Of a DNA stretch of 64,000 nt, positions 35,017-45,700 are shown piece by piece. Location of the stretch: NCBI GenBank assembly GCA_029246705.1, contig JAQWMQ010000017.1:1-64000 (forward strand), given 5' to 3'. This DNA comes from Phycisphaerales bacterium (GTDB lineage Bacteria > Planctomycetota > Phycisphaerae > Phycisphaerales > SM1A02). Below the pieces are notes generated by a model, which made no database searches, was not told the origin of the DNA, and saw nothing but the letters and a program-made list of their open reading frames with translations. The position numbers and the translations under genes were made by a program. Each line of letters opens with the position of its first letter. Within the stretch, counting starts at the first letter, position 1.

Positions 35017-35133
35017 CGACGGCCTGCTTCCTGAAAGCGGTTTCGGGAAGCCCAAGGATCGGCTGCCGGACTCGAAAGTGCAAACCCCCCTTGCCGATCA
35101 CGGTATCCTTCCCTCTCTCAGGAGCAAGAAACC

Positions 35134-36777
35134 ATGGCGCGAAGCGAACTGGCGGGAAAGCCCGCACCCAGCAACCTCCTCATCAACACCGAAGAACTCG
35201 CCCGGGCATACACCCAGAGGATTCCCGATCCGGAACTCCCGGGTCAACGGGTGATCTTCGGGACCAGCGGACACCGCGGTACACCCGGAAACGCGACCTT
35301 CACGGAAGCGCACATCCTGGCGATCACCCAGGCGATCTGCGACTACCGGAAACAGGCGGGCGTCGAAGGCCCGCTCATGCTGGGTGTCGACACCCACGCG
35401 CTGTCCTACTCGGCCCGGGACACGGCACTCGAGGTGCTCACCGCCAACGAAATCGAGACCCACGTCCAACAAGGTGGACTGCCGACTCCCACGCCGGTGA
35501 TCTCCCATGCGATCCTCGAGTACAACCGAGGGCGAACCGAGGGCCTGGCCGACGGCATCGTCATCACCCCGTCCCACAACCCGCCCGAGGACGGCGGCTT
35601 CAAGTACAACGCGACCAACGGCGGTCCAGCCGACACCACCGTCACGACATGGGTCGAGGCAAGAGCGAACGAGATCCTGCTTGGTGGCAATTGCGAACTG
35701 CAACGAAACTCGATCGAAGGCAATGCCGCTCGATTCATGCACGAAACCGATTTCCAGTCGGCGTACATCGAGATGCTCCCGCAGATCCTCGATCTCGAGT
35801 GCATTCGCGAGGCCGGAGTCCGGATCGGAGTCGATCCCCTTGGCGGTTCGAGTCTTCCACTCTGGGCTCCGATCGCGGAACGCCACGGTCTCGATCTCGA
35901 AGTGGTGAACGATTCCCTGGACCCGACCTTCGGGTTCATGCACGTCGACAAGGACGGTCGGATTCGAATGGACTGCTCCAGCGAGTGGGCGATGGCCGGC
36001 CTGGTCAAGCTGAAGGATGACTACGACATCGCCTTCGGCAACGACCCCGACGCGGATCGACACGGCGTGGTGGTCCCCGGGCAGGGCCTGCTGAACCCCA
36101 ATCACTACCTGGCAGTCGCGATCGAATACCTCCTCGAAACCCGCAAGGAATGGTCCTCCACGACGAGTGTGGGAAAGACGGTGGTCACCAGCGGAATGAT
36201 CGACCGGGTACTCGACCGCATGGGGCGGAACACATACGAGGTGCCGGTGGGCTTCAAGTGGTTCTCGAACGGCTTGTTCGACGGCAGCCTCTGCTTCGGG
36301 GGCGAGGAGAGTGCCGGCGCCTCGTTCCTTCGCTTCGACGGAACCCCGTGGTCGACCGACAAGGACGGCCTGATCATGTGCCTGCTGGCAGCCGAGATCA
36401 CCGCTCGGACCGGGAAGCATCCGGGCGAACACTATCAGCGACTCAGCTCGGAATTCGGATCACCGGCCTACAAGCGGATCGACGCACCGGCCGACCACGA
36501 GCAGAAGACCCGACTCAAGAAGCTCTCACCGGCGGATGTCACCGCGAGCGAGCTGGCCGGGGAGGCCATCACGTCGAAACTGGTCGATGCGCCGGGCAAC
36601 CAGGCTCCGATCGGCGGGCTGAAGGTGGTCACGGAAAACGGCTGGTTCGCAGCAAGACCCAGCGGCACCGAGGACATCTACAAGATCTACGCCGAGAGTT
36701 TCCGCGACGAAGAGCACCTCGAGGGAATCCTCGGGGATGCGCAGTCGATCGTCGACACCGCCCTTGCCGGTGCGTAA
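35134..36777 (+). CDS. pgm: Phosphoglucomutase (alpha-D-glucose phosphate-specific)
   Basis: 547 residues, the usual length. The four-domain alpha-phosphohexomutase is complete: FGTSGHRGTPGNATF near residue 47, the active-site Ser in ITPSHNPPEDGGFKYN, the metal-binding DPDADRHGVV, the sugar-binding GEESAGASFLR and the phosphate-binding RPSGTEDIYKIY. It interconverts glucose 1-phosphate and glucose 6-phosphate in the cytoplasm, linking glycogen and sugar-nucleotide synthesis to glycolysis. It is transcribed alone. Confidence 0.95.
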   Translation: MARSELAGKPAPSNLLINTEELARAYTQRIPDPELPGQRVIFGTSGHRGTPGNATFTEAHILAITQAICDYRKQAGVEGPLMLGVDTHALSYSARDTALEVLTANEIETHVQQGGLPTPTPVISHAILEYNRGRTEGLADGIVITPSHNPPEDGGFKYNATNGGPADTTVTTWVEARANEILLGGNCELQRNSIEGNAARFMHETDFQSAYIEMLPQILDLECIREAGVRIGVDPLGGSSLPLWAPIAERHGLDLEVVNDSLDPTFGFMHVDKDGRIRMDCSSEWAMAGLVKLKDDYDIAFGNDPDADRHGVVVPGQGLLNPNHYLAVAIEYLLETRKEWSSTTSVGKTVVTSGMIDRVLDRMGRNTYEVPVGFKWFSNGLFDGSLCFGGEESAGASFLRFDGTPWSTDKDGLIMCLLAAEITARTGKHPGEHYQRLSSEFGSPAYKRIDAPADHEQKTRLKKLSPADVTASELAGEAITSKLVDAPGNQAPIGGLKVVTENGWFAARPSGTEDIYKIYAESFRDEEHLEGILGDAQSIVDTALAGA

Positions 36778-36793
36778 GAGCGGCGAGTGAGAT

Positions 36794-37795
36794 TCAGAAG
36801 TCGTAGCCGAGCGAGACCACGACCTTCAGGTCGTTGTTGTTGCCGTCGGGGCCCGGTAGCGAATCGTAGATGTTGAGCACCGAGAAATTCAACGAGAAGG
36901 GCGTGTCCTCGCCGATTCGGAGCTGGTAGTTGGCCTGGATCGTGAGGATGTAGTTGGAGAACTCGGTCATCTTGGGCGCGATCTTCGCGCTGCCCTGGAA
37001 CGACTGGGTCTTGTCGATGGTCCAGTTCACCGTGGTCTGAAAGAGGAACTGCGGATCGAAGTTACGGCTCCCGTCGTACTCCCAGGTACCGCCCGCACCG
37101 AAACGTCCGGTCCAGGTGAGATCATCGTCACGGACGAAAGCGTAACCGGCACCAGCGTAGGGACTGAGCCGGTGTTCCCAGAGCTCGAAGGCATCCCACT
37201 GGTAGGTCAACGTTCCGAAGAGACTCCAGGGACTCTTCTTGCTGAAGTAATAGGTTTCATCACCGTTGACGAAGACGTCGTTGTCGGTGACCGAACCATC
37301 GTCATACGAGTAGAAGTACTTCGCCTCGAACAGAAAGGTGTTGAGGTCGGTCTTCCGCTCCAGGTTGAGACCCAGGTTCAACGAACTCGTCACCGAGGAG
37401 GCGTCGCTGTAGGTGAAGCCGATGTTCGCCATCCCCTTCCAAGGGCTCTTCGGCTTCGCGGCCTCTTCCGCGGCCTTCTTCGCGGCTTCGGCGGCGGCGA
37501 CCTTCTCCGCCTCGGCCTTCGCGGAAGCGATCGCAGCCGCGTCGGGCGTGTTCTTCACGACGGTCTCGACCTGATCACGGGGAAGCGTGATGGTGCCCAG
37601 GACCGGGGAGACCACGACGACGGAATCGTCGTTCTCTCCGATCAGCTTGCCATGAATGAGGTCACCACCCTTGACCTGGACGATCACCTCTTCTGCCGGT
37701 GCTGGTTCGCTGCTGGGAGTGTCCTGAGCCTGGGTCGTGGAGGCAATCGATCCAAGAAGAATCGACAGAATGGCTGTCGTGCATCGCATGTTCAT
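36794..37795 (-). CDS. DUF481 family outer membrane protein
   Basis: 333 residues from the ATG at 37795 (a second ATG two codons on is possible), starting a signal peptide that ends near STTQAQ. A small beta domain (EEVIVQVKGGDLIHGKLIG) is followed by an Ala/Glu/Lys-rich helical linker at about residues 85-115, then the DUF481 beta barrel with repeated aromatic strands (FEAKYFYSYDDGS, PWSLFGTLTYQWDAFE) and a C-terminal Phe. This is the YdiY-like salt-induced outer membrane type. Role unknown; a porin or structural barrel is likely. It is convergent with pgm. Confidence 0.82.
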   Translation of the reverse strand: MNMRCTTAILSILLGSIASTTQAQDTPSSEPAPAEEVIVQVKGGDLIHGKLIGENDDSVVVVSPVLGTITLPRDQVETVVKNTPDAAAIASAKAEAEKVAAAEAAKKAAEEAAKPKSPWKGMANIGFTYSDASSVTSSLNLGLNLERKTDLNTFLFEAKYFYSYDDGSVTDNDVFVNGDETYYFSKKSPWSLFGTLTYQWDAFELWEHRLSPYAGAGYAFVRDDDLTWTGRFGAGGTWEYDGSRNFDPQFLFQTTVNWTIDKTQSFQGSAKIAPKMTEFSNYILTIQANYQLRIGEDTPFSLNFSVLNIYDSLPGPDGNNNDLKVVVSLGYDF

Positions 37796-37865
37796 GTTGC
37801 TTGCCCTCGCGGAAGTGGGGAGTCGAAAATGGAAGTGCAACAGAATAGCAAGCCAAACCCGGCTG

Positions 37866-39530
37866 TCAGGGGCAAACACCCCAGGCACCAAGAAGAATAG
37901 TCAGATCCCCACCGTCGACCAGAAGGGAACCATCCAGGTCGAATGCGGGATCGTTCGTTCCCCATGCACCCAAGAGCTGGGTGAGGTCCGCGCCGTCGAC
38001 CTGACCGTCTCCCGTGAGATCACCCAGGCACGCGTCGACCGGATCTCCATATTCGATGATCACCGCAAGGGCATTCGACCCAGGCAGGAGGTCGTTCCAT
38101 GTTCCGCTGCCGTACATCTCCCCGAAATTCTCGCCCACTGGGTTGTCATTGGGCTCCCCGGCATTCCAGTTGGTGTACTCGACCGGCTCACCGCTTGACC
38201 ACACCCAACCGCCGCCGGGCTCGACGTAGTCGGCGGATGCGATGTCCTGGACCAGACCCATCGCGATCGAGAAGTTGGTCCAGCACTGTGGAATCACCTG
38301 TTCGATCAACATGTCCATCTCCGCCTCGGAGTTGATGGCGACGAGGTACCCGCCGCGTGACTGCGCATAGAGGTGTGCCTGGGCGATGTTCATTGAAATC
38401 GGCAGGGCAAAGGCCTCGTATTCATGCCCATTGCCACCATCGGCGGTTGCCCAGAGGTACCGGAAGGGTGCAGACGTGCGTTTGACCGCGTACCCGGTCC
38501 ATTCGGACTCGTTGGTACCGTCGATGTCGTTCCAGACACCACCGACGCCCATCAGTGCGGCGTGTTCGAGGTTGCCGCTGTTGTTGGGTTCACCGGCGCC
38601 CCAGTTGGTGTAGGTGAGCGGCGTGCCGTCGGTGAACTCCCATGCGCCGAGTGGTTCTGCGTAGTCGTCGGCATCGAGATCCTGGAAGAGTCCGAATGCC
38701 TGATAGCCGATTCCGAACCCGGACAGGACACCCGCGACGAGGAGGTTCTCCTCCGCGCTCGAGACAGAAGCCAGTTGGTCGCCATTGGACTCGGCATCGG
38801 CTCGGCAGCCCGCCCAGCTCGTCGTGCCCGAGGAGGGACGCCATGCTTCGTAGACCATGTCTTCGGGAGCGCCCAGGTCCATCGGCCAGGTCAGCACGCG
38901 GACCAGCTCACGAGCGGCCGGCTCGACGGTGAGCGTGCCCGCACCGAAGGAGAAGGCTGCGTATCCACCGACGCAGATGTAGTAGTCGGTCCCGGCCGTG
39001 GCGGTGATGGTCAACCGGGTCGTGAACCCTCCGCATTCGTCACTGTCATCGAGACAGTCGACGATCGCAGCGGAATTGCACTCGTCGGCGAAGATCGCGA
39101 TCCGGGTGTCGAAGGACGCCTGGTCACAGGTGGAGAAGACATAACCGTCGGTGGCCGGGCAGGTCCACTTGAACCAGACCGACTTGTGGATGATGTCGTC
39201 TCCGAACTGGCCGGGATCACAGTATTCGGTGAGATCGAGGTTGTTGTCGGAAGAGGTGGTGTCGAAATCGTGATCGCCCAACTCGATTTCGACCGCACCG
39301 TCGCAATCAAGCTCGCTCCCCCCACCGCCACCACCACAGAAGGTCTCCGCGAGATCGACGCAGGTGGCATCCCAAGTCGACTCGCAGCAGAAGAAGTCCT
39401 CTGCACAGACCAGCGCTTCGCAACTTGCATCATCGCAACCAGGCTCATCATGCGGCTCGAAGCAGCTCTGGGCGCCGGCCACGGTGACGAGTGCAAGGGT
39501 GGAGACAGCTGAAGAGACGACGAATTGCAT
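37866..39530 (-). CDS. Secreted protein with two C-type-lectin-like domains and dockerin-like C-terminus
   Basis: 554 residues from the ATG at 39530, which has GGAG eight bases upstream. A signal peptide (VVSSAVSTLALVTVAGA) precedes a Cys-rich module (CDDASCEALVCAEDFFCC) common in planctomycete secreted proteins, then a beta-sandwich of about 130 residues. Two C-type-lectin-like domains follow (about residues 230-365 and 370-500), each ending in a WND motif and including YTNWGAGEPNN or YTNWNAGEPND. Lectin domains of this kind bind sugars or protein with calcium. The tail GDLTGDGQVDGADLTQLLGAWG and a second unit is the dockerin-like ending. Probably a surface or secreted carbohydrate-binding protein. 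Confidence 0.8.
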   Translation of the reverse strand: MQFVVSSAVSTLALVTVAGAQSCFEPHDEPGCDDASCEALVCAEDFFCCESTWDATCVDLAETFCGGGGGGSELDCDGAVEIELGDHDFDTTSSDNNLDLTEYCDPGQFGDDIIHKSVWFKWTCPATDGYVFSTCDQASFDTRIAIFADECNSAAIVDCLDDSDECGGFTTRLTITATAGTDYYICVGGYAAFSFGAGTLTVEPAARELVRVLTWPMDLGAPEDMVYEAWRPSSGTTSWAGCRADAESNGDQLASVSSAEENLLVAGVLSGFGIGYQAFGLFQDLDADDYAEPLGAWEFTDGTPLTYTNWGAGEPNNSGNLEHAALMGVGGVWNDIDGTNESEWTGYAVKRTSAPFRYLWATADGGNGHEYEAFALPISMNIAQAHLYAQSRGGYLVAINSEAEMDMLIEQVIPQCWTNFSIAMGLVQDIASADYVEPGGGWVWSSGEPVEYTNWNAGEPNDNPVGENFGEMYGSGTWNDLLPGSNALAVIIEYGDPVDACLGDLTGDGQVDGADLTQLLGAWGTNDPAFDLDGSLLVDGGDLTILLGAWGVCP

Positions 39531-39662
39531 GGAAAGGGCTCCAGATCGCATGTTGAAGGGGGTATCCGAAAATACCACGCGACAGGGGCATGGAGAAACG
39601 TCGTGTTTCCGAATTATCCGCATTGAACGATTGAAATGGAGAAGACAAGGGTCCCGATGTGC

Positions 39663-39824
39663 TCAGGCCATGACTTCCTCGTCGTCGCCATCACCTTCGT
39701 CGGAGACTTCCTCGAGATTGTTCCAGAGGACGGTTCCGAAAAACAGTGCGACCAGGGCCCCGAAAATGCCCAGGGCACCTCCGATGAGTCCTAGAAAAAG
39801 CAGAGATGTGTTGCTCTCGTCCAC
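39663..39824 (-). CDS. 53-residue single-pass membrane peptide, unknown
   Basis: This short gene starts at GTG (39824) with GGAGAG six bases upstream. The product begins MDESNTSLLFLGLIGGALG, has one membrane segment of about 25 residues and an acidic tail (NLEEVSDEGDGDDEEVMA). Such a charge pattern suggests an N-out or small accessory membrane protein. It lies between the lectin-like gene and the divergent lipoprotein gene. I do not recognise it. Confidence 0.55.
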   Translation of the reverse strand: MDESNTSLLFLGLIGGALGIFGALVALFFGTVLWNNLEEVSDEGDGDDEEVMA

Positions 39825-40051
39825 GAGGATCTCTCCAAATCGATCAGAATCGGCCGTTTCGAACTCGTGCTCGAACCTGGTGCCGGAGAGACATCATATC
39901 GGATGAACCCCCCCCGGTTCTAGATCCGGTTCACAATCCAGGCGAGAACCCTCCCGACGAGGGGCAGGAGAGGCTCATGAGCAGTAGCATCAGGATCTCC
40001 ATGACCTTGAAGCATGCCAGAGGGCTTTTCTCAAACCGATCGGAGCTCGCC

Positions 40052-41275
40052 ATGAGGACCACGCGTCGAATCCCGAATCCAACTGGGGCCGTCCTGGGGA
40101 TCGCTGCCTTGATCATGGTCTGCGGATGTTCGATCGGGCCCACTGCCGTTCGTGCCAACAGCCTGAACTACAACGACTCGGTGCGAAGCGCGGTCAGCGA
40201 GGAACTTCTCCTGAACATGGTCCGCATCCGTTATGACGACCCGACCCAGTGGATGAGCATCAGCTCGATCAACTCGACCTTCGAGGCCGAGATCGGCGCC
40301 GGTGGCGAAGGCGGGGTTTCGGGCGCGAACGTCTCGGGATCGGGCGTGGCATCACTGCGCTACCGCGATGCCCCCACCATCACCTTCACGCCGCGACAAG
40401 GCGAGAAGCTCGCGAAGCAGATGCTGACCCCGGTGTCGGTCACCAACGTCGGCTATCTCTCCAACGCCGGTTGGCCGTTCCGGTGGGTGGCGTTGATCCT
40501 CGTCGAGAACATCCAGGGGATCGGATCCTTCGATGTCTCGACCCACTATCCGATTCGGGGGCAGGTCGAGAAGTTCTTCCGGACCCTCGACCTCATCGAC
40601 CAGTTGCAGCGGGACGACGAACTCCTGGTGGGTTTCCTGAAGTACAACGACCCCTGGAACGATGCCCCGGTCGGGGGATCCTCGGTGAGCGCGCAGTCCT
40701 ACATCGCCTCCGCGGAGACCGGCAACGTCTTCGTCACCGATGACGGTGGGGAGACCTTCGACTACGCGAGCAACGACAACGAACCGATGATGATGCTGAG
40801 GCGTCGCGCGCGCGAATCACCCGAGATGAAGGAACTCTCCGAGCTCCTGGACCTCGATGAAAGCATCGATCAATACCTCTTCGCAAGAGCACGAACCCTG
40901 GAGCGTCCCGGCAAGCGCAGGGACTACCTCGCCCTGCGGACCCGCTCCTTCTCCGGGGTCCTTCGCCTGCTCTCCCATGGCGTCCACGTGCCCGACGAAC
41001 ACGTCACGGAAAAGATCTGCGCCCGTCCGATCAAGGGTTCGGTCGAGGCCCAGATCGAACACCGGTTGCGGCTCGGCTTCAACATCCAGGTAAGCGACCG
41101 CAGACCTCGCAACGCAGCGGTCGCGGTCCCGTACCGGGGACAGTGGTTCTACATCAATGACGCCGACGCCTCCTCGAAGCAGACCTTCATGATGCTGAAC
41201 GATCTCTTCAACCTGCAGATCAGCTCCGGCCCGAGCAACTCCAGCCCGATGCTGACCATTCCGGTCGGAGTCTGA
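40052..41275 (+). CDS. Lipoprotein of unknown function
   Basis: 407 residues from the ATG at 40052, which places a lipoprotein signal (AALIMVCGC) at the N-terminus and has GGAG six bases upstream. An earlier start at 39977 also has a ribosome binding site and would add 25 residues. The mature part has a recurring Asn/Ser-rich segment (SIGPTAVRANSLNYNDSVRS, EELLLNMVRIRYDD), a beta-rich region with Gly repeats, then helices. Acidic residues, and WYFIND near the C-terminus, suggest an exposed envelope protein. No family could be named. Confidence 0.65.
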   Translation: MRTTRRIPNPTGAVLGIAALIMVCGCSIGPTAVRANSLNYNDSVRSAVSEELLLNMVRIRYDDPTQWMSISSINSTFEAEIGAGGEGGVSGANVSGSGVASLRYRDAPTITFTPRQGEKLAKQMLTPVSVTNVGYLSNAGWPFRWVALILVENIQGIGSFDVSTHYPIRGQVEKFFRTLDLIDQLQRDDELLVGFLKYNDPWNDAPVGGSSVSAQSYIASAETGNVFVTDDGGETFDYASNDNEPMMMLRRRARESPEMKELSELLDLDESIDQYLFARARTLERPGKRRDYLALRTRSFSGVLRLLSHGVHVPDEHVTEKICARPIKGSVEAQIEHRLRLGFNIQVSDRRPRNAAVAVPYRGQWFYINDADASSKQTFMMLNDLFNLQISSGPSNSSPMLTIPVGV

Positions 41276-41286
41276 TCGAACAGGAC

Positions 41287-42702
41287 TCAGAGCGCGATGG
41301 TCGCGATGGTGGTGATCACCAGCGCACCGATGATGTTGAGCCCGAACCCCTCGAGGTTCATGCGCTTCATCGGGATCATGCCCGTTCCGTAGACCACGGC
41401 GTTCGGCGCGGTCGCCACCGGCATCATGAACGCGCACGAGGCGCTCATCGCCGCGGGCACCATCAGCTTCGCCGGGTCCATGCCCGCGGCCTGGCCGGCC
41501 GCGGCGAGGATCGGCATGAGCAGCACGGTGATCGCGGTGTTGCTGGTGACTTCGGTGAGGAAGGTCACCACCAGGCAGACCACCAGGATCATGACGAACT
41601 CGGGCAGCACCGTGACCCCGACCAGCTGGGCGGCGACCACGTCACTCAACCCGGATGCCTTGAACCCCTGGGCGAGCGCGATGCCACCACCGAAGAGAAG
41701 AAGAATCCCCCAGGGAATCGACCCCGCGCTCTTCCAGTCGAGCAGTCGGGACCCCTTGCCGTCGGGGATGATGAACATCACCACCACCATCAGCGCGGCC
41801 ACGGTGGAATCACCGATGCCCTTCGGGACGCCGATCGCCGCGGACCACCCACCGAAGGGGACGTTCCGGAAGATCCAGAGCAGCGCGGTGATCGCGAAGA
41901 CCACCAACACCCGGACCTGGGCGCTGGTCCAGCGGGTCGGTACGGGCAGTGCGACCGGGGAACCGCCGGAGAGTCCGCGGGTCAGCCACCACCAGGTGAT
42001 CGGCACGAGGACCACCACCACCGGGACACCGATCATCATCCAGCGCGCGAAGGTCCACGGCGTGAGCATGTCGTCACCACCGGCGGCGACCAGTTCGTCG
42101 TACTGCCCCATGAAGACCACGTTGGGCGGCGTGCCGATCGGGGTGCCGATGCCGCCGATATTGGCGGCGAAGGCGAGGCCGAGCAGCAACGGCACCGCGA
42201 CTCGCTTGTCGTCGAGCACCGCAAGGGTCGCCAGCGCCACCGGGAGCATCGCGAGCGTGGTCGCGGTGTTGCTCACCCACATCGAGATCGCCGCGGTCGC
42301 GATCATGAACCCGAGGATCAACCGGCGCGGACTGTCGGAACCGACCAGTCGCATGATCGCGAGGGCCACCTTCTCGTGGGTGCCGGTCTTCTCCATCGCC
42401 TTCGAGAGCATGAACCCGCCCATCAGCAGCAGGATCAGGTAGTGACCGTAGGCATTGGAGACCGCACCCTTGTCGAGCACCCCGGTCAGTGGAAGCAAGG
42501 CGAGCGGTATGAGCGAAGTCGCGGGGATCGGCAGCGCCTCGGTCACCCACCAGGCCGCGCAGAGCACGGTGATCGCGGCGGTCCAGCAGACCGCCGAGGA
42601 ATGACCGCCCAAGCAGAGGCCGATGCCGGCGGCGGCGGCCAGGAGCGGTCCGATCAGGAGCATCCATCTTCGAAACGGGTTGATCTCGACGTCGAGCTGC
42701 AC
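41287..42702 (-). CDS. DASS (SLC13) sodium/anion symporter
   Basis: 471 residues from the GTG at 42702; it sits 16 bases after the stop of the upstream gene with AGGA in the gap. A longer frame exists upstream but overlaps the neighbour's C-terminus. There are about 12 hydrophobic segments. The two DASS SNT motifs are clear, MWVSNTATTLAMLP and TEVTSNTAITVLLMP, as is WWVTEALPIPATSLIPLALLP near the N-terminus. It imports dicarboxylates, sulfate or related anions with sodium. It is the last gene of a long minus-strand operon of secreted degradation enzymes, so uptake of a breakdown product is plausible. Confidence 0.85.
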   Translation of the reverse strand: MQLDVEINPFRRWMLLIGPLLAAAAGIGLCLGGHSSAVCWTAAITVLCAAWWVTEALPIPATSLIPLALLPLTGVLDKGAVSNAYGHYLILLLMGGFMLSKAMEKTGTHEKVALAIMRLVGSDSPRRLILGFMIATAAISMWVSNTATTLAMLPVALATLAVLDDKRVAVPLLLGLAFAANIGGIGTPIGTPPNVVFMGQYDELVAAGGDDMLTPWTFARWMMIGVPVVVVLVPITWWWLTRGLSGGSPVALPVPTRWTSAQVRVLVVFAITALLWIFRNVPFGGWSAAIGVPKGIGDSTVAALMVVVMFIIPDGKGSRLLDWKSAGSIPWGILLLFGGGIALAQGFKASGLSDVVAAQLVGVTVLPEFVMILVVCLVVTFLTEVTSNTAITVLLMPILAAAGQAAGMDPAKLMVPAAMSASCAFMMPVATAPNAVVYGTGMIPMKRMNLEGFGLNIIGALVITTIATIAL

Positions 42703-42718
42703 GGGTTCGTCTTCCTGG

Positions 42719-45700
42719 TCACTCGCCGGTCGCGGCGCGACCGCTTTCGAGATAGGCCATGAGATCGAGGATCTCCTCGGCTTCAAGAACGTCGAGAAGC
42801 TGCTCGGGCATCGCACTGGTCTCGACCACGGAGGTCGACTTCACTTCGCTGCGCGGAATGACGACGACCGACCGGCCGTAGGGGTTGGTGTTCACCTCGA
42901 TCGCATCATCGGTCATCCCGACCACGCGACCGACCACGCGGGAGCCGTCTTTGCGGGTGACCGCGGTCTGACCGTACTGGTCACTGATGCTGTGGGAGGG
43001 TTCGATCAGCGAGCGCAGCATGTCCGCGCGCGAATAACGACCGGAGACCCCGGTGAGATCCGGTCCGGTCGAACCACCGTCGCCCGAGAAGCGGTGACAC
43101 TGGATGCACAGGGTTCCGCGGAAGACGCGAGCGCCTCGTTCGAGGTCACGCGTGCCACCGACCTCCCCGAGTCGGGAGCTGAGATCGTTCACCTTCCAGG
43201 CCCGGACGGTTTCGGGCATGCGCCCGAGTTCCGCTTCCGGGTCGACCGGAATCGCCGCGATGCTCCCGGTCATCCGGTGACCGACCAGGAGATTCGGGTC
43301 GATGCCCTGGGCGAGATCCTCCCGCGCCGCGTTCACGAACCCGCGCAGGCTGTGTCCACCGTGGAGATCGGAGGCGTAGTCGGTCCAGTCCATCATGCCG
43401 TCCACGGTCGATTCGTCCCAGTCGTCGGGGTGGTTGCGCAGGGACATCGCATGCGCGAGCTGGTGCGCGGGGTCGGGATCGCTCTGGATGAGATCCACGA
43501 CGCGCGCCGGGAGATCAGGTGCACCAAGTGCGACCAGGAGCTCGACCAGCTGACGGTCGAACTGGAATTCATCGGTGGGAAGCAGCGGGTCGAGCTCGTC
43601 GAGATACCGTTCGCGCACGGCGTCGGAAGGCTCTCCACCGCGGGCGATCGCGACCGCGAGCACCCGCATCAACGCCATGCGGCGCGCATCGTCACCCCGG
43701 TCGAACGACTCCAGCCAGATGGGCGCGATCACATCCGGCCCCGAACCCTCCTGGGCAGCGGCCAGCAGGACCTCGACGACCGCATGCCCGTCCCGGCCTT
43801 GCACCGCGTCGAGATACTTCCCGGGTCCGGCACGACGAACCGCATTGCGTGCGGTGAGGCGAAGTGCAGGGTCATCGGAATCCAGTGCAGGTCCGAGCGT
43901 CGCGAAGTCGACCGGCGCATCGGCCTGCATCGCATGACGTGCAGCGCGCAGGTCGGCGGTCTTCGCTTCGAGTTCGGCGAGCCGGGTGGTGGTTCCGACC
44001 GGGACCTGGACGTCGGAGGCGATCCGGTAGAGACCGCTCTGGGTCCGGCGACCACCGGTGAGGAGATACATGTGTCCGTCGGGACCGATGGTGAAGTCGG
44101 TCACGTTGAGTGGCGTGCCCCGGGCGAAGTCGTGGACGGTGCCGGTGTAGGTCGAGCCATCCGGAACCAGATCGACCGCAAGGACGCGACCATAGGACCA
44201 GTCGCCGATGAAGAAGCGGCTGCGCCAGGGTTCGGGGAAACTGCTGTTGGTTCCGAAGGCGACACCGGTCGGCGAGGACTCGTCGGTGGCGCAGACGGTG
44301 CGCATGCGGTCGGGCGCCCACATCGGGGCCTTGCCGTTGCCGCCGCGCCATCCGTAGTCGGCACCGGGCACCACGTGGTGCACCAGCGGCCAGATGTGCC
44401 ACGGCGTACCGATGTCCCATTCCATGTCCGAGTCGTAGAGAAAGCATTCGCCACCGGGACTGAAGGCGAGGTCGTAGGCGTTTCGGAAGCCGCCGACCAC
44501 CGTGGTCCATTCCTCGGTCGCCGGGTCGTAGCGGTGGACGGTCCCCGCCGGCATCGAGACCCCGACCGCGTGACCGTTGGGGTCCCATTGACGTTCGAGC
44601 AGCTGATCTTCGGCCCAACCGCGGAAGGGTGAGTCCTCGGAGACGCCGCGCGGCGGCTGGGTGTAGTTGCCGTTGACGACCCAGAGCGAACCATCGGGCG
44701 CGAGTGCGACCCCATGACAACCGTGTTCGCTGCCGTTGCCGTAGACCCCGACCCGGGTGCGTTCGTCGTAGACATCATCACCATCGGTGTCGCGAAGACG
44801 CCAGAGTCCCCCGCCGTCGTCGGGGCCCTTCGAGACGTTGATCCACAACGCGTCGTGCGCATGGAGGAGACCCTGCGCGTAGCCGATCGGTTCACCGCTT
44901 TCGTCGGGCAGCGCTCGAACCCCGGCGACCGCTCCGCTCTCGTCGAAGTCGACCACCTGGATCGGACCGTACTGCGGGCAGATCACCAGGCGGCCCTGCG
45001 GATCGAACGCGCAGGAGACCCACGACCCCTGCCCCGGCTGCGCGGAGACCAGGAGTTCCGAGTCGAAACCCTCGGGCAACGACCAGGTGCGCGTGCCTTC
45101 GGCGCGCTTGGACTGCATGACGTTGCCCCAGGGACCGTCATGGCCGGAGATCGTCCCGTGCGAGAAGACCGGCATCGGCCGAATGAAGCGCCGGGTGTCG
45201 GTCGATTCGACCAGCCAGCCTTCGCCGGTGAGGATGCGTTCGACGGTGCCGTCCTCGTAGCGCAGAATGATCCGCGCGATGAACCCCGCAGGACCACCCT
45301 CGTTGGTGCAGTGCACCCGCACCATGTGTTCCCCCGCGTCGACGCTTCCGTTCCAGGTCTCGGTGCGGGCCCAATCGGTGCCGGCAAGGACCTCGGTGCC
45401 GTCGAGCAGCAGTCGGAACACGTTGTCGCAGGTCGCCACGATCGAGATTGCCGCGGGGCGCTCGAGGGTGAAGGGCCTGATCAGCGTGCACTGTTCGCCG
45501 TCGCGGGAGGTCTCCGCCGCCCAGATCCACTCCGGTTCGGCATCGGGGACGTCGGCACCGGCGAACTTGAGACTGCCGCTGCCGATCGGACGGATCCGGA
45601 TGTTGCGGACGCGCACCGCCATCGGGTCACCGGCATGGACCTGGAGGGCGAGGCTTCCGGAAGAGGTCCGCGTCGGTGCGGCGTCCTCGACCAGCAGCAC

